From NCBI GenBank assembly GCA_030522415.1, contig CM060124.1, forward strand, positions 20,455,754-20,519,753: a DNA stretch of 64,000 nt. The letters are read 5' to 3'. The notes below the pieces were generated by a model that worked only from the letters and a program-made list of their open reading frames with translations, had not been told where the DNA came from and did no database searches. A program made the translations under genes and the position numbers. Of the stretch, positions 22,652 to 35,758 are shown piece by piece. Every line of letters starts with the position of its first letter. Position 1 is the stretch's first letter. Source of the stretch: Channallabes apus. Taxonomy: Eukaryota > Chordata > Actinopteri > Siluriformes > Clariidae.

Positions 22652-24040
22652 CAGTGCCTTGCAAAAGTATTCACCTACGTTCACGTTTTTCATGTTTTGA
22701 TACATTATAACCTGTAAATTAAATGTTTTAATCTGAATTTTATGTGATGGGTCTGCACAAAATAATATAAGTAGGTGAAGTGAAATGAGAAAAAGATCAC
22801 ATAACAGAAGTCACATAATTAGTTAAATAAGGTCCACCTGTGTGCAAGTGTCACATGATCTGAAAGGCCCCAGAGGCTGCAACACCACTAAGCAAGAGGC
22901 ATCACACCATGAAGACCAAGGAGCTCTCCAAACAAGTCAGGGACAAAGTTGTTTTGAGAAGTACATGTCAGGGTTGGGTTATAAAAAAATATCCAAATGT
23001 TTGATTATCCCCGGAGCACCATCAAATCCATCATCTTCAAATGGAAAGAACATGGTACCACAACAAACCTGCCAATAGGAGCTGGGCTTTATGGAAGAGT
23101 GGCCAGAAAAAAAGGCATTATTTTGTCAGCCTTCTGTTTCTCCTGCAGTTTGTCTCCAGGCCTCTAGAGGTCCTTGGTGTTCCCCTTAGCCTTAGTCCTT
23201 CCTAGTGTTTCCTTACACAAGTCATAACATGAGTTATTAAGCTCATGTTCTGTGTTAATTTTCCCTGTTAGTCACTTTTTTTTTGTTTATTGTTTGAGGT
23301 TTTTTGTGCCCCTGCTCTGTGTGTCCTGTGCTTCAGAGTTGCCCTTTTGTAAGTTCCTCAATTTTTTCACTTTTGGCTGCTTAATATCCCACCTGTTTTA
23401 TCCCCTTGTGGAGGTTTTGTTTTTCTCAACAGTTCATTTTGTTTCTATTATTAATTCCTCAAGCTGAGAAGAACCTTAGTTGAATGTGTTTCCCTGTGGA
23501 TATTCTGTTACTTTTTTTGCTAATAAATCTATTTTACCTGGGCCTTTGCCTTGAGTGCTTTCAGTTGAATCCAAAACCATCACCCCGGGGGCCCAGGTTC
23601 TGGGCCAGAGCCTGACAACTTAGTGTTAAAAATAAGACATTTATTTTTAAATGTTTGCCAAAAGACATGTGGGCGCCTCCCAAAATGTATGGAGGAAGGT
23701 GCTTTCATCAGATGAGACTAAAACGTAACATTTTGGTCACCAAAGAAAATGCTAGGTCAGGCGAAAACTCCCATCACCCCAAGAACACCAGTGAAACATG
23801 GTGGAGGCAGCATCATGCTGTGGGGATGTTTTTCAGCAGCAGGGACTGGGAAACTGATCTGAGTCGAGGGAAAGAAAAATGGTGCTACATACAGGGATTT
23901 TCAGTTTGCCTGTGATTTGAGACTGAGATGGAGATTCACCTTCCAGGAAGATAATGACCCAAAGCATACAACACTCGAGTGGGAGCACTCCAGGGGAAAC
24001 ATTTAAATTTAAATTGCCCACAAGTGTAATTTTTATATTG
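22652..24040 (+). mobile_element. Decayed Tc1-like element interrupted by a solo LTR
   Basis: The left terminus follows a TA at 22650 (cagtgccttgcaaaagtatt). Transposase fragments on the plus strand appear before the LTR (KELSKQVRDKVV-like, around 22918-22955) and after it ([22 protein letters not shown], then FTFQEDNDPKHTT, around 23790-23965), with several frameshifts. The right terminus is not visible, and the element runs to within about ten bases of the Mx stop codon. Confidence 0.7.
23124..23617 (+). mobile_element. Solo LTR related to the chromovirus LTR
   Basis: TGTCAG...CTGACA bounded, 494 bp, with an aataaatct signal. It shares several blocks with the LTR at 57672-58201 read on its own strand (cctgcagtttgtct, aggcctctagaggtc, ccccttgtgga, aattcctc). 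No internal region is present. An exact target duplication is not visible. Confidence 0.75.
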
Positions 24041-24051
24041 AGCCCCTGGTT

Positions 24052-27000
24052 TCAAACAAAGTTGCTGAGTTTCTCTTGAGCAAGTGTAAGACGGTTTGTG
24101 CGGTTCTGGATGTCAGCACGACGTCTGCTGATCTCCGTTTCTTCACGCAAAGCCTCTGCCACGTTGACACCGTCCATTAAACACAGCATCTCACTGCACA
24201 GCAGCTGAGCAGATTCCTTCAGCATGAAGTATCGGATCAGCATAGGCACCTGGTCAGCCAAGCGCTGCACCACAATCTGTCAAGAGGAAGTGGCGGGTGG
24301 ATCTTTAATAAACTATTTCCAGGTAAATGTCTAAGAAATATGTATAATGTATGTCATAATTATGTTTATATCTAGTTAAAAATTAATCATTTAGTATATC
24401 CATTTTGCCTGCAGTGAGGCATAACCTCAAATTGCAGAAGCAAATACAATAGTCAAAAAATTAATTTATTTAAACCTAGTTCAAAAATGTTTTTAGACAA
24501 ATTATGTAATTTGCATATTACATACTATATACCCTTTATTGTTTAAACAATACACTGCCTGGCCAATAAACAAACAAAAAAAAAAGTTGCACACACTAAG
24601 ATTTCATTTAGTCACATTATAGCACACAATATGGTGCCCAGTTCATTTATGAAAATGATTAATTACACTCCCAAAACCATCCTATCACAACTGAATATGC
24701 CGGTAACATTATGGAAGAAAAACTCTATACTGTAGATGTAATAACCTTTATGTCATTCAGTACATTCAGGTCATCAGCTGACTTAATTTTATTGCCACAT
24801 AATAGTAATGTTGCTGAGTCTAGACCTGACCAACTGAAGCAAACCCAGATCATAACACTGCCTTCAAAGGCTCGTACAGTGGTCACTATGCATGATGTGT
24901 GCATTTCTTCATGTGCTTCCCTTCCTACCCTGACGCACACATTGCTCTGGAATAGGGTCAGTCTGGACTCATCAGACCACATGACCTTTACTATCGCTCC
25001 AAAGTCTAATGTTTATTCTCCCTATCAAATAACCGATTTTACTTTATTAGCCTCATTAACTCCCCTTGTGGCTACTCAGCTGTTTAGTGCTAATCCTGTG
25101 GGTTCTTATCACATTGTGTGTGTATGGGAATGCTCTTACTTTCACTATTATACATAATTTTTTACTGTTGACCTGTTGTTACCATGCAATTCACAATTGT
25201 TTAAATTATCTCTATTCATGAATTATTTTACCAACTACATTTCTTCTATAAAGTTGAAGGTTCAGCCCAATTTCATTCCTCCCTAGTTTTTTTTTTTTTT
25301 TTGCTTGATGTAGCTCGATAGTTTGAACTTTAAAAAAAAAGGTATTTGATTGATTTTGGCCAGGCATTGTATCTATAATAATTATTATACTGTAAATTAA
25401 TCAGAAATTCATTCATGAATCCATTAACCACTTAAACTCTTAAAATATACCTCGTAATAAGCCCGCAGCATTTCAGGATATTTATTTCTGTTGTCAAATC
25501 CAGCAAAGTTGTCTTCTGAAGCTTTTTGTCCATTAGCAGAGTTAGTCTCATTCAAGGTCTTGAAGTAGATGCCATCTTGAGTGTAGACCAGTTGCTCCAT
25601 CTCAAACTGTTCCATGATCCTCTGCAATACCTTGGCTTCCTGCTTTGACTGAATGTTGTCGATCTTGTTCTGAAATGTTGATTTTAAGTATTGATTACTG
25701 AGTTTCGACTATTTCGTGAATAGTTTACACTTTTGGGATATAAATGCTTTAAAATATATTTTTTAAATAATATTTACCATTGCAACACACTGGAGAAAAG
25801 GGTAATTGAGGAAACAGGTTTTGGACACATCCTGAAACTGTTTCTGTATGGTTTCTGAAACATATGAGTTTATACAATATAAATACAGGTCCTTCTCAAA
25901 AAATTAGCATATTGTGATAAAGTTCATTATTTTCTGTAATGTACTGATAAACATTAGACTTTCATATATTTTAGATTCATTACACACAACTGAAGTAGTT
26001 CAAGCCTTTTATTGTTTTAATATTGATGATTGTGGCATACAGCTCATGAAAACCCAAAATTTTGCATGTCATTCAGAAATCAAGGTGCCAGAGTCTGGAG
26101 GAAGACTGGGGAGAGGGAAATGCCAAAATGCCTGAAGTCCAGTGTCAAGTACCCACAGTCAGTGATGGTCTGGGGTGCCATGTCAGCTGCTGGTGTTGGT
26201 CCACTGTGTTTTATCAAGGGCAGGGTCAATGCAGCTAGCTATCAGGAGATTTTGGAGCACTTCATGCTTCCATCTGCTGAAAAGCTTTATGGAGATGAAG
26301 ATTTCATTTTTCAGCACGACCTGGCACCTGCTCACAGTGCCAAAACCACTGGTAAATGGTTTACTGACCATGGTATTACTGTGCTCAATTGGCCTGCCAA
26401 CTCTCCTGACCTGAACCCCATAGAGAATCTGTGGGATATTGTGAAGAGAAAGTTGAGAGACACAAGAATCTGCAAAAGGATTCCCGACCAAGTATTGAGT
26501 GCATAACTGAACATAATTATTTGAAGGTTGACTTTTTTTGTATTAAAAACACTTTTCTTTTATTGGTCGGATGAAATATGCTAATTTTTTGAGATTTTGG
26601 GTTTTCATGAGCTGTATGCCACAATCATCAATATTAAAACAATAAAAGGCTTGAACTACTTCAGTTTGTGTGTAATGAATCTAAAATATATGAGAGTCTA
26701 ATGTTTATCAGTACATTACAGAAAATAATGAACTTTATCACAATGTGCTAATTTTTTGAGAAGGACCTGTATATACAGGTCGTACATACATACATACATA
26801 CATACATACATACATACTGACATACTGTACATACATACATATACAGTATATATTCATATACTTATATATATTCGGCCCCCTTGAACTTTTCCACATTTTG
26901 TCACATTACAGCCACAAACATGAATAATTTTTTTTGTAATTCCACGTGAAAGACCAATACAAAGTGGTGTACACATGAGAAGTGGAATGAAAATCATACA

Positions 27001-28749
27001 CGATTACAAAATTTTTTTTTTACAAATAAATAACTGAAAAGTGGGGTGTGCGTAATTATTCAGCCCCCTGAATCAATACTTTGTAGAACCACCTTTTGCT
27101 GCAATTAAAGCTGCCAGTCTTTAGGGTATGTCTCTACCAGCTTCTAGAGACTGAAATCCTCTTCTTTGCAAAACAGCTCCAGCTCAGTCAGATTAGATGG
27201 ACAGCGATTGTGAACAGCAGTTTTCAGATCTTGCCACAGATTCTCGATTGGATTTAGATCTGGACGTTGACTGGGCCATTCTAACACATGGATATGTTTT
27301 GTTTTAAGCCATTCCATTGTTGCCCTGGCTTTATGTTTAGGGTCGTTGTCCTGCTGGAAGGTGAATCTCTGCCCCAGTCTCAAGTCTTTTGCAGACTCCA
27401 AGAGGTTTTCTTCCAAGATTGCCCTGTATTTGGCTCCATCCATCTTCCCATCAACTCTGACCAGCTTCCCTGTCCCTGCTGAAGAGAAGCACCCCCAGAG
27501 CATGATGCTGCCACCACCATACCTGACAGTGGGGATGGTGTGTTCAGATTGATGTGCAGCGTTAGGTTGTCGCCACACATAGCGTTTTGCATTTTGGCCA
27601 AAAAGTTCCATTTTGGTCTCATCTGACCAGAGCACCTTCTTCCACATGTTTGCTGTGTCTCCCACATGGCTTGTGGCAAACTGCAAACGGGACTTCTTAT
27701 GGTTTTCTGTTAACAATGGCTTTCTTCTTGCCATTCTTCCATAAAGGCCAACTTTGTGCAGTGCACGACTAATAGTTGTCCTATGGACAGATTCCCCCAC
27801 CTGAGCTGTAGATCTCTGCAGCTCGTCCAGAGTCACCATGGGCCTCTTGGCTGCATTTCTGATCAGCGCTCTCCTTGTTCGACCTGTGAGTTTAGGTGGA
27901 CGGCCTTGTCTTGGTAGGTTTATGTTGTGCCATACTCCTTCCATTTCTGAATGATCGCTTGAACAGTGCTCCGTGGGATGTTCAAGGCTTTGGAAATCTT
28001 TTTGTAGCTTAAGCCTGCTTTAAATTTCTCAATAACTTTATCCCTGACCTGTCTCGTGTGTTCTTTGGACTTCATGGTGTTGTCGTTCCCAGTATTCTCT
28101 TAGACAACCTCTGAGGCCGACACAGAGCAGCTGTATTTGTACTGACATTAGATTACACACAGGTGCACACTATTTAGTCATTAGCACTCATTAGTTGTCT
28201 ATGGGCAACTGACTACACTCAGACCAAAGGGGGCTGAATAATTACCCACACCCCACTTTGCAGTTATTTATTTGTAAAAAATGTTTGGAATCATGTATGA
28301 TTTTCGTTCCACTTCTCACGTGTACACCACTTTGTATTGGTCTTTCACGTGGAATTCCAATTAAATTGATTCATGTTTGTGGCTTTAATGTGACAAAATG
28401 TGGAAAAGTTCAAGGGGGCCGAATACTTTTGAAAGCCACTGTGTGTGTATATACAAATTATACAATATATATATAAATTATAAGGTCTATAATCTATCAT
28501 TTTTATCATAGGTTTATGGTAAAGGATTGAGTCAGAATATAAACCAAAAATCCAGAAAAAGCACGTTATGAATTAAGTTGCATTTCAATGAGGGAAATAA
28601 GTATTTGATTCCCAAGCAAAACATAACTTAGTACTTGGTAGAGAAACCCTTGTTGGAAAGCACAGTGGGAAGATGTTTCTTGTACTGTAGTTGTTTACCA
28701 GATTTGCACACATCCTGTGATACATTTTGATCCACTATTCTTTACAGAA

Positions 28750-28843
<94 letters not shown>

Positions 28844-31800
28844 GTAAAGTCTACTCATTGCATCACAAAATGTTACAATTCATTATGTGATGCAATGAGT
28901 AGGAGTACCTAATTTCAATTGGCATGTTATACAGTAGCTAATTTATTTAGGTACTTTTTACGAAAAATATGGGGTGAAATGTACCCAAAACAAACTGAGT
29001 GCAAATTGTTACCTCACATTTTTTGGGTTGATTCTATAGGTAGTTTTTTACAGTGCACTTGCCTAATATGGTGTAGGGTCCCCTAACCCACCTGTTAAGC
29101 ATTTAATATTATAATTACGGTCAGACTCACCATTAAGCTGGAAGACCTGTGAATCAGCCTACTGCTGTGTCAGACGGGCAGACCACAGGCAGTACAAATG
29201 GGCAGACATGTCTCATGTCTCAGCACTGGAGCCACCCAGGGTTGTGTCCTGAGTCCCCTGTTGTACTCACTGTGCATATACTGTATGACTGCGTGGCCAC
29301 TACCAACTCCACATCTATTATCAAGTTTGTTGTGGTGGACCTGATCACTGACAACAACAAGAAAGCCTACCAGAAGGAGATTAAAAACCTGGAGAACTGG
29401 TGCCAGTCTTCCTAAACTTCAGCAAGACAAAGGAGTTGATAGCGGACTTCAGCACAAAGCAGGAGAGGGTCCTGTCATCAACAAGAGCCCAGTGGAGAGA
29501 ATGGACAGCTTCCAGTAGCCTAGCTCCCTACCATACACCCAATCTACAGCAAGCGGTGCTGGACAAAGGCCAGGCAGATAGTGAAGGACCTCAGCCACCC
29601 TAACAATAAACTGTTCTCTTTGTTGCAGTCAGGAAAGCGCTTCTGCTTCCTAAAAGTTCACACAGAGACAGATGAGGAGCGTCTTCCCTCAGGCTATTCA
29701 GGCTTTCAAAGAGAACACCACAAAAAAACTAAACAATTGGGTCTGTTTTTTTTTACTCACACAGAAATTAAACACCCTAGCTTACACATCAGTCAGGATG
29801 TATCATTTTGTTTCACATTTGCATATTCCTCATATGTTGCACAAATCCAGGAGTACATTTTATGTTCCGGTTTGGACATTGTTCTCTTTTCACATAAATA
29901 AGGACCAACTCAAATCTGAGTTTTAATTCCTTTCTTTACAGTCTGTAATTTATCCTGCAAAATGTATACACTTATATTTTAATTATATTTAATTTAGTAA
30001 CCTTGTAAATATTGTATTTTTTCAGCTTACATTTTTAAGTAATTTTTAGATTTTTATTACTTTATTGGAATATTAAATTTTTTATTTAATTGTACTCTTC
30101 AATGCAATTCATTTATTGCAGAGAAATCCTTCATTTCAGGTCACGGGCAGTTGTATAAGCATTTCACTACATACAGCATCATACTGTTTACTGATGGCTG
30201 TGTGTGACAAGTAAAATTTGAATTTCAATATGAATTTGTACATACAGTGGTCACCTAATCAGAGCTTCATTTTACCGTCGCGGCGTATTTGGAGAGGAGA
30301 GTTTGTGCATTTGCTGGCTTTTACCACTGAGTGGTGCTATATAACTACAGACTGACGCCTCATGCCTTAGTTCATTCTCTGCCGCATTAATGAGACGCGT
30401 TCCATTAAATAATACATGTAGTAGCCGATAACATCAAGTGAAACACTGTAGTTGACCGAATTCATAATCACAGTACTAAAATTACAGTACAAATGTAGAA
30501 TTCAAATTAAATCAAATCTTATTAAGATCTTATTAACAAATTTAAGCACAATAAATATTAATACGGTGAGCCTTTAGATTTTATCACGTGTAATTAGAAA
30601 AGAAGTGTGTAGGGTTTTATTGAAATATAAATTTCTAAACCGATAAGATCAAATAACACTAAGTTATTATTATAACAGGCTTACTTCGTCACTTATCTAG
30701 AGCTTGCTTTCAAAGAAGTCAAGTGCCTTATTAACGTAACTGGGGTGCATTGTCTCTAAGTGCCCGCTTGGTGTAGCGGTTAGAGCGCTCGGCCAGAGAT
30801 CTACAAAGCGCTGGTTCGAATCCTGAGTGATGATGTTTAAAATTGTTTTATTTAAATTACAGCAAAATTAAGATAAAACTAAATGAAATGTTTTAAGTGC
30901 GCTTAAGGCAGAGTCTTATAAAGGCTATGTAGACTTATATAGTTTTATTATAGTGTGGCGTGGGCGGGGCGGCGGCTGACGACCGTCATGCTTTGCGGGG
31001 GTTTTCTCTGTCTACCATGAGAGAGAAGGGTGTTTAGGTTAGTGGCTTCAGCCATGTTGCGCGTGTTTATGTGTGTGTGCTTGACCTGTGTATGTTTGCT
31101 TGTGCTGAGAGTAATAAACTACTCCCCAGTCATTTGCATTGGGCATTGGGGAGCAAGTAAGCTCACTCGTCCTCCAAGATCCCTGCTAGTGTCGATAAAC
31201 GCTACAATATATTTTTTGCACATTAATCTGAGTCCTCATCTGTTAGATCTGTTTAGTTTTTTTTTTCCAGCCGGCACGAATACACGGCTCCATCCCTTTC
31301 CCGCCTATTCAGGGAGCCTACGGAGTGAGCGAGTAACGATAGTCAAATCGATGGGTGTGCGCCCAACTCACGTTACTCGTGAACCGCCTATTCATGCCGG
31401 CTGGTGATAATTAACGTTAATATGATCTCGGGCTTGCTCACGATGCTCAACATCTATAAAAATAGCAAAGTATTGTGTAAAGAGTGATAAAAAAAAAACT
31501 ATCTAACGCATGTTATGATCTGTAAAGAACAGTATGGAGGAATGGGTGCTATTTACAGTCTGGGGTGCGTTGTCTCTAAGTGTCTGAGTGGTGCAGCAGG
31601 TAAGTCTGCGCCCTTTCACGTGGGGGACCCGGGTTCGATCCCTGCGTGATACTGTTTTAAATTTTTTTCATTTTAATTACAGCAAAGTAAAAATAAAACA
31701 AAATAAAAATTTTGATTTTGATTTTGCTTCAGCACACTATAGGAAAAACAGCAAACTCGCACGCAACCAGTTTGTATTCTTTAAATTTAGGGGAGTGACG

Positions 31801-31831
<31 letters not shown>

Positions 31832-34800
31832 CATTATACTGATGAAAAGTGGTGGATTATTCAGTGAAACGAGGCTCAGCTGAAAGATGTTAGGCACATC
31901 AGTCACTTAACCCCAAATAAAAGGTATTTCTGAGTGTTCTTATATAGTTGTAAAATAACAGATGTACAAACGATGCGCACTGAATATTAAACCTATACCA
32001 GGCACAATGTTTTTTTTTTATAAAAATACCAAGGAATATTGTTAACATTTTACAGATTAAAAACAATGCAATTCATGCTATCATAAGGAAAATCTCAATT
32101 TCTTCCATTCCAAGGATTAAAAAAGGTAACAATGTCAACTTTAGAATCTAGAATCCGGAAGATTAAAATTACACAAATTTAAATCACTGAAAGCAGGGGC
32201 GGGCTGGCCATCTGGAGTACCGAGAGTTTTCCCGGTGGGCCGCTGGCCAGTGTAGTCCGGCCAAGTCAGTACACAAATATATAAAAAATGACGGAAACCA
32301 TAATATTGCATCTCTTTCCTAATCATATGGAGGAGTGCGCGGGCGCCGCCGACAAAGAGCGTGTTGTTGCAGGAGAGAGAGAGGTTGATTTTACGACAGC
32401 TGTTTATGGGAGTTTAGTCCAGTGCGGGAGATGCATTGTGGGTAATGAGGTCCAGTGTGTGTGAAGTTGAATGCGAATGCGAGATGAGTATCTGGGATAT
32501 AGAGTCTGAGTTTTGTATTCAATAATTTGTAATTATTGAGTCTTTGTGTACATGCCATAGTTGGCTACATATGTTCTGTGTGATTCCACAGCTAATATTC
32601 TAAATGTTCTTTGGTCTTAATCAGATATTCCTGTAACAAAACCTAAATCTGTAAATGCTCTTGTTCCAGACTACTGTACCCTACAGTAGTAAAGTGTAAA
32701 TTAACCGTTACTTGTAACCAGGAATCTAATGGCGCTTTTCCACTGCATAGTACGACACGACACGGTTCAGTTCTACTCACTTTTGGGGGGTTTTCCACTG
32801 GGAACAGTACATAGTACCTGGTCCTTTTTTCAGTACCACCTCAGCCGAGGTTCCAAGCGCGCCGAACCGTTACCAAAACGTGACATGTAAACTCTGCTGG
32901 TCACTGATTAGCCGGAGAAAATCGTCATTACTGCGTTACCGAACTTGCGACACGAGACACAACAGAACAGCTATATTTAGAAACAGCCAGAGAAGGATCG
33001 CACGCACCTTTTTGTATTAACCGTCGGCCTCTTTTGAAACAAACTCCTTCGTCTTGCTGTTAAAAACATCCACATGCCAAGAATGAAGATCACCATGCCG
33101 TCGATATGCTCCAGTTGTGTGTTTGTTTGTGGCGCGTTTACGATGACATCACGCCAGTAGCGGCGCCGTGCGCCTGAGTAATCCCGCCCACGCTAAAGCG
33201 TTACTACACTGCAGTGGAAGCGCAAACCGAGCCAAACTGCGCCGAACGAAGTGAGTTGAACTGAACCGTGTCGTGCCGTTCTATACAGTGGAAAAGAGGC
33301 ATACGACCTTTTTGAAAACAAAGATAGATGTAGATGAGTGGTGTGGGCCAGCCCTGGTTGGTTGTAATCCTCTCAAACAAATAAATTCAGAATACATGCA
33401 TTAAATTAAATCAAACTAAAATAGAGCAAGAAACTCCAGGAAATCTCCAATAAATTGTGATTTAGATATCATTAGGAAGCCTTAAAAATGAATTTCCTCT
33501 TTAATTCATACTACTTGCAGGCTGTAACATACAAGCCACTGTTTGAGAATTTATTTATTTTTTTTCAAAGGTAAATTTGGTAAAAGTGACTGTTTCTGGT
33601 AATTAACTTGTTCATTCATTAGATAATTTTTTTAAATAAATTTAAAAAGTCCACAGTATGCTAAACCAAAAATGATTGTCAGTCCATTTTTGTGTGTGAT
33701 ATTCTCAATGTTTGCTGTACCTCTCAGATAAATGCTAATAAATAAACACATTTAAACTATATAATATTGTTTATAATATTGTTTCTAGTAAATTTATTTT
33801 AAAAAATGGAATTAAATTTTTGAAGGTTAAAATCTACCTCTGATGTCTCTGAGTGTGTCAATTGCAGTCGTTGTTAGCTGTTTTACAAGCCTCTGCACCA
33901 CCATCTCAAACACCTTGTAGTCACTGAAGCCAGGCAGCTCTCGTCCTCTGTGCTTCAGATCATATTCTTTCACCACCTCCTGGACCGTGTTGTGGACTGT
34001 TTTGGGTTCAAAATTTGACCAAAATTCAACTTCCCCATCAGTTGTGGAGTTTCCACAAGGCTTATTCAAACTGCTCGACTCCAACCTTAGCTAAAGTTTA
34101 TTTGAAATACTTGTTCCTCTTGTACATTCAATAATAGATTTTGGGTCTTTTGCTTCTGAATATGTACTGTGTACTCACATGATTCCTTTGTGTTGTCAAG
34201 ATGGTCATTCCATTTTTTGAACTCAGACCGAAGCAGTACAAACAAGTTGTCGTTGTTAACCACCTCGCCAGATGCCAATCGGTTAATCTTATCATTGAAC
34301 TTTGTCAAGATCTGAAAGAACAAGCAATCATGAACAAGATATAGGAAGAGTAGTATTAGGTTCTAGATTAGATTAATTTTTTTTTTAATCAAAAATGTTG
34401 CACACATCTATAAAAAAGATCTTTTTCTTCTGTGGGTCCAGTGGTGGGCCGGTTTCACACTGACTCAGCTCTTTTCGCATTCTCCACAGCTGCTTTTTGA
34501 TCTCTTCTGATATCGAAGGTAACGCTTTCTAAAACAAACACAGAAAAATTCAATGCATTTAATTCATCTAGCAACCTTCTGGAATACTCAACATTTCCAT
34601 AACAGATTTGTTACTGCTTCTCTGATAATTTTTTTACATAATGTTAAACTGATCTCACCTATACTAAAACCTAATCATGCATATTAGTAGGTATAAAAAG
34701 AGTAGAAGCATACTTTAATGTGATCTACGAGGTCTTGAGTCAGTTTGGTGGCAAGGCACTGAATAGTTGCTCTCTCTTCATATAACAGGCAACTGGAAGT

Positions 34801-35687
34801 ACAAAAAATGAAAGTAAGTTTTCAGTCACCACAATTGAGTCAAATGTTATGAATAATGAATGAGTTGTTCATACCTGAAGAATTCATGACGTCTGAAGAA
34901 TTCTCTCTCTACTCGAGTGGCCTCAGCCAGAGAGATCTTGTCATCAATTTGCTTTTGTCCTCGGCACTTGACGATGACGTATCCTTTACTTAAAGGGATC
35001 ACCTGATTTCGTACTATTTCCAAGATGTTTTTCTCTGTTCCCCTGTCTATAAGGTCTGGCTTGGTAAGAATAGCTGTTAGAACAAACAAACCAACAAACA
35101 AAATCCATTAATAATATTAACAAAAAGAAGTTTAAGAATAATGATGTTGCTTTTTTTGTTGTTAATTAGAGAGTTTTACCCAATGTCCTTTTCCCTTCAG
35201 GATCCACTTCCTGTGCCATTTTCAGAGCTTCTGTTGTTGCTATGTCAACATTACACGGCACCACAACTAAATTTATAGTTTGATCCTCCTTTATATATTT
35301 CCCAATGAGATTTTTGATCTAGACAACAATAAGACAAGCAATGTTGCAATTAAATTCAATGAAAAGAGTAATTATTAAAAAAGAGTCTATTTACAATTTA
35401 CACTAACCTGATATCCAATATCCTCTGGTTGACCTTTTACAGGAACTCGGGCAATCCCAGGAAGATCGATCAGTGTGAGGTCACACACATCAGGAGCCGT
35501 AATCTCCAAAGTGATGTGTTCATCACTAATTCCAACACCTTCTCCAGCCAGCTTATTCTGGGCTGTTAGAAAGATTTAGTAGGTATTATAAAAAATATAC
35601 ATACAGTATTGTCTTGTTGAAGCTTTATATGGTATTAATAGGGCTTTTAAATATTTTGTTACAGAATTATAAATAGTGAGATATACA

Positions 35688-35758
<71 letters not shown>

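Noticed and set aside
23252..23467. Phe-rich ORF resembling a membrane segment
   Set aside because: Lies within the solo LTR and reflects T-rich sequence.
26183..26514. Minus-strand ORFs across 26183-26514
   Set aside because: Antisense of the Tc1-like transposase fragment.
30764..30832. Functional tRNA gene
   Set aside because: A and B boxes are present, but no cloverleaf with a paired acceptor stem is apparent, and the unit recurs with shared flanks at 31560, which fits a SINE-like repeat.
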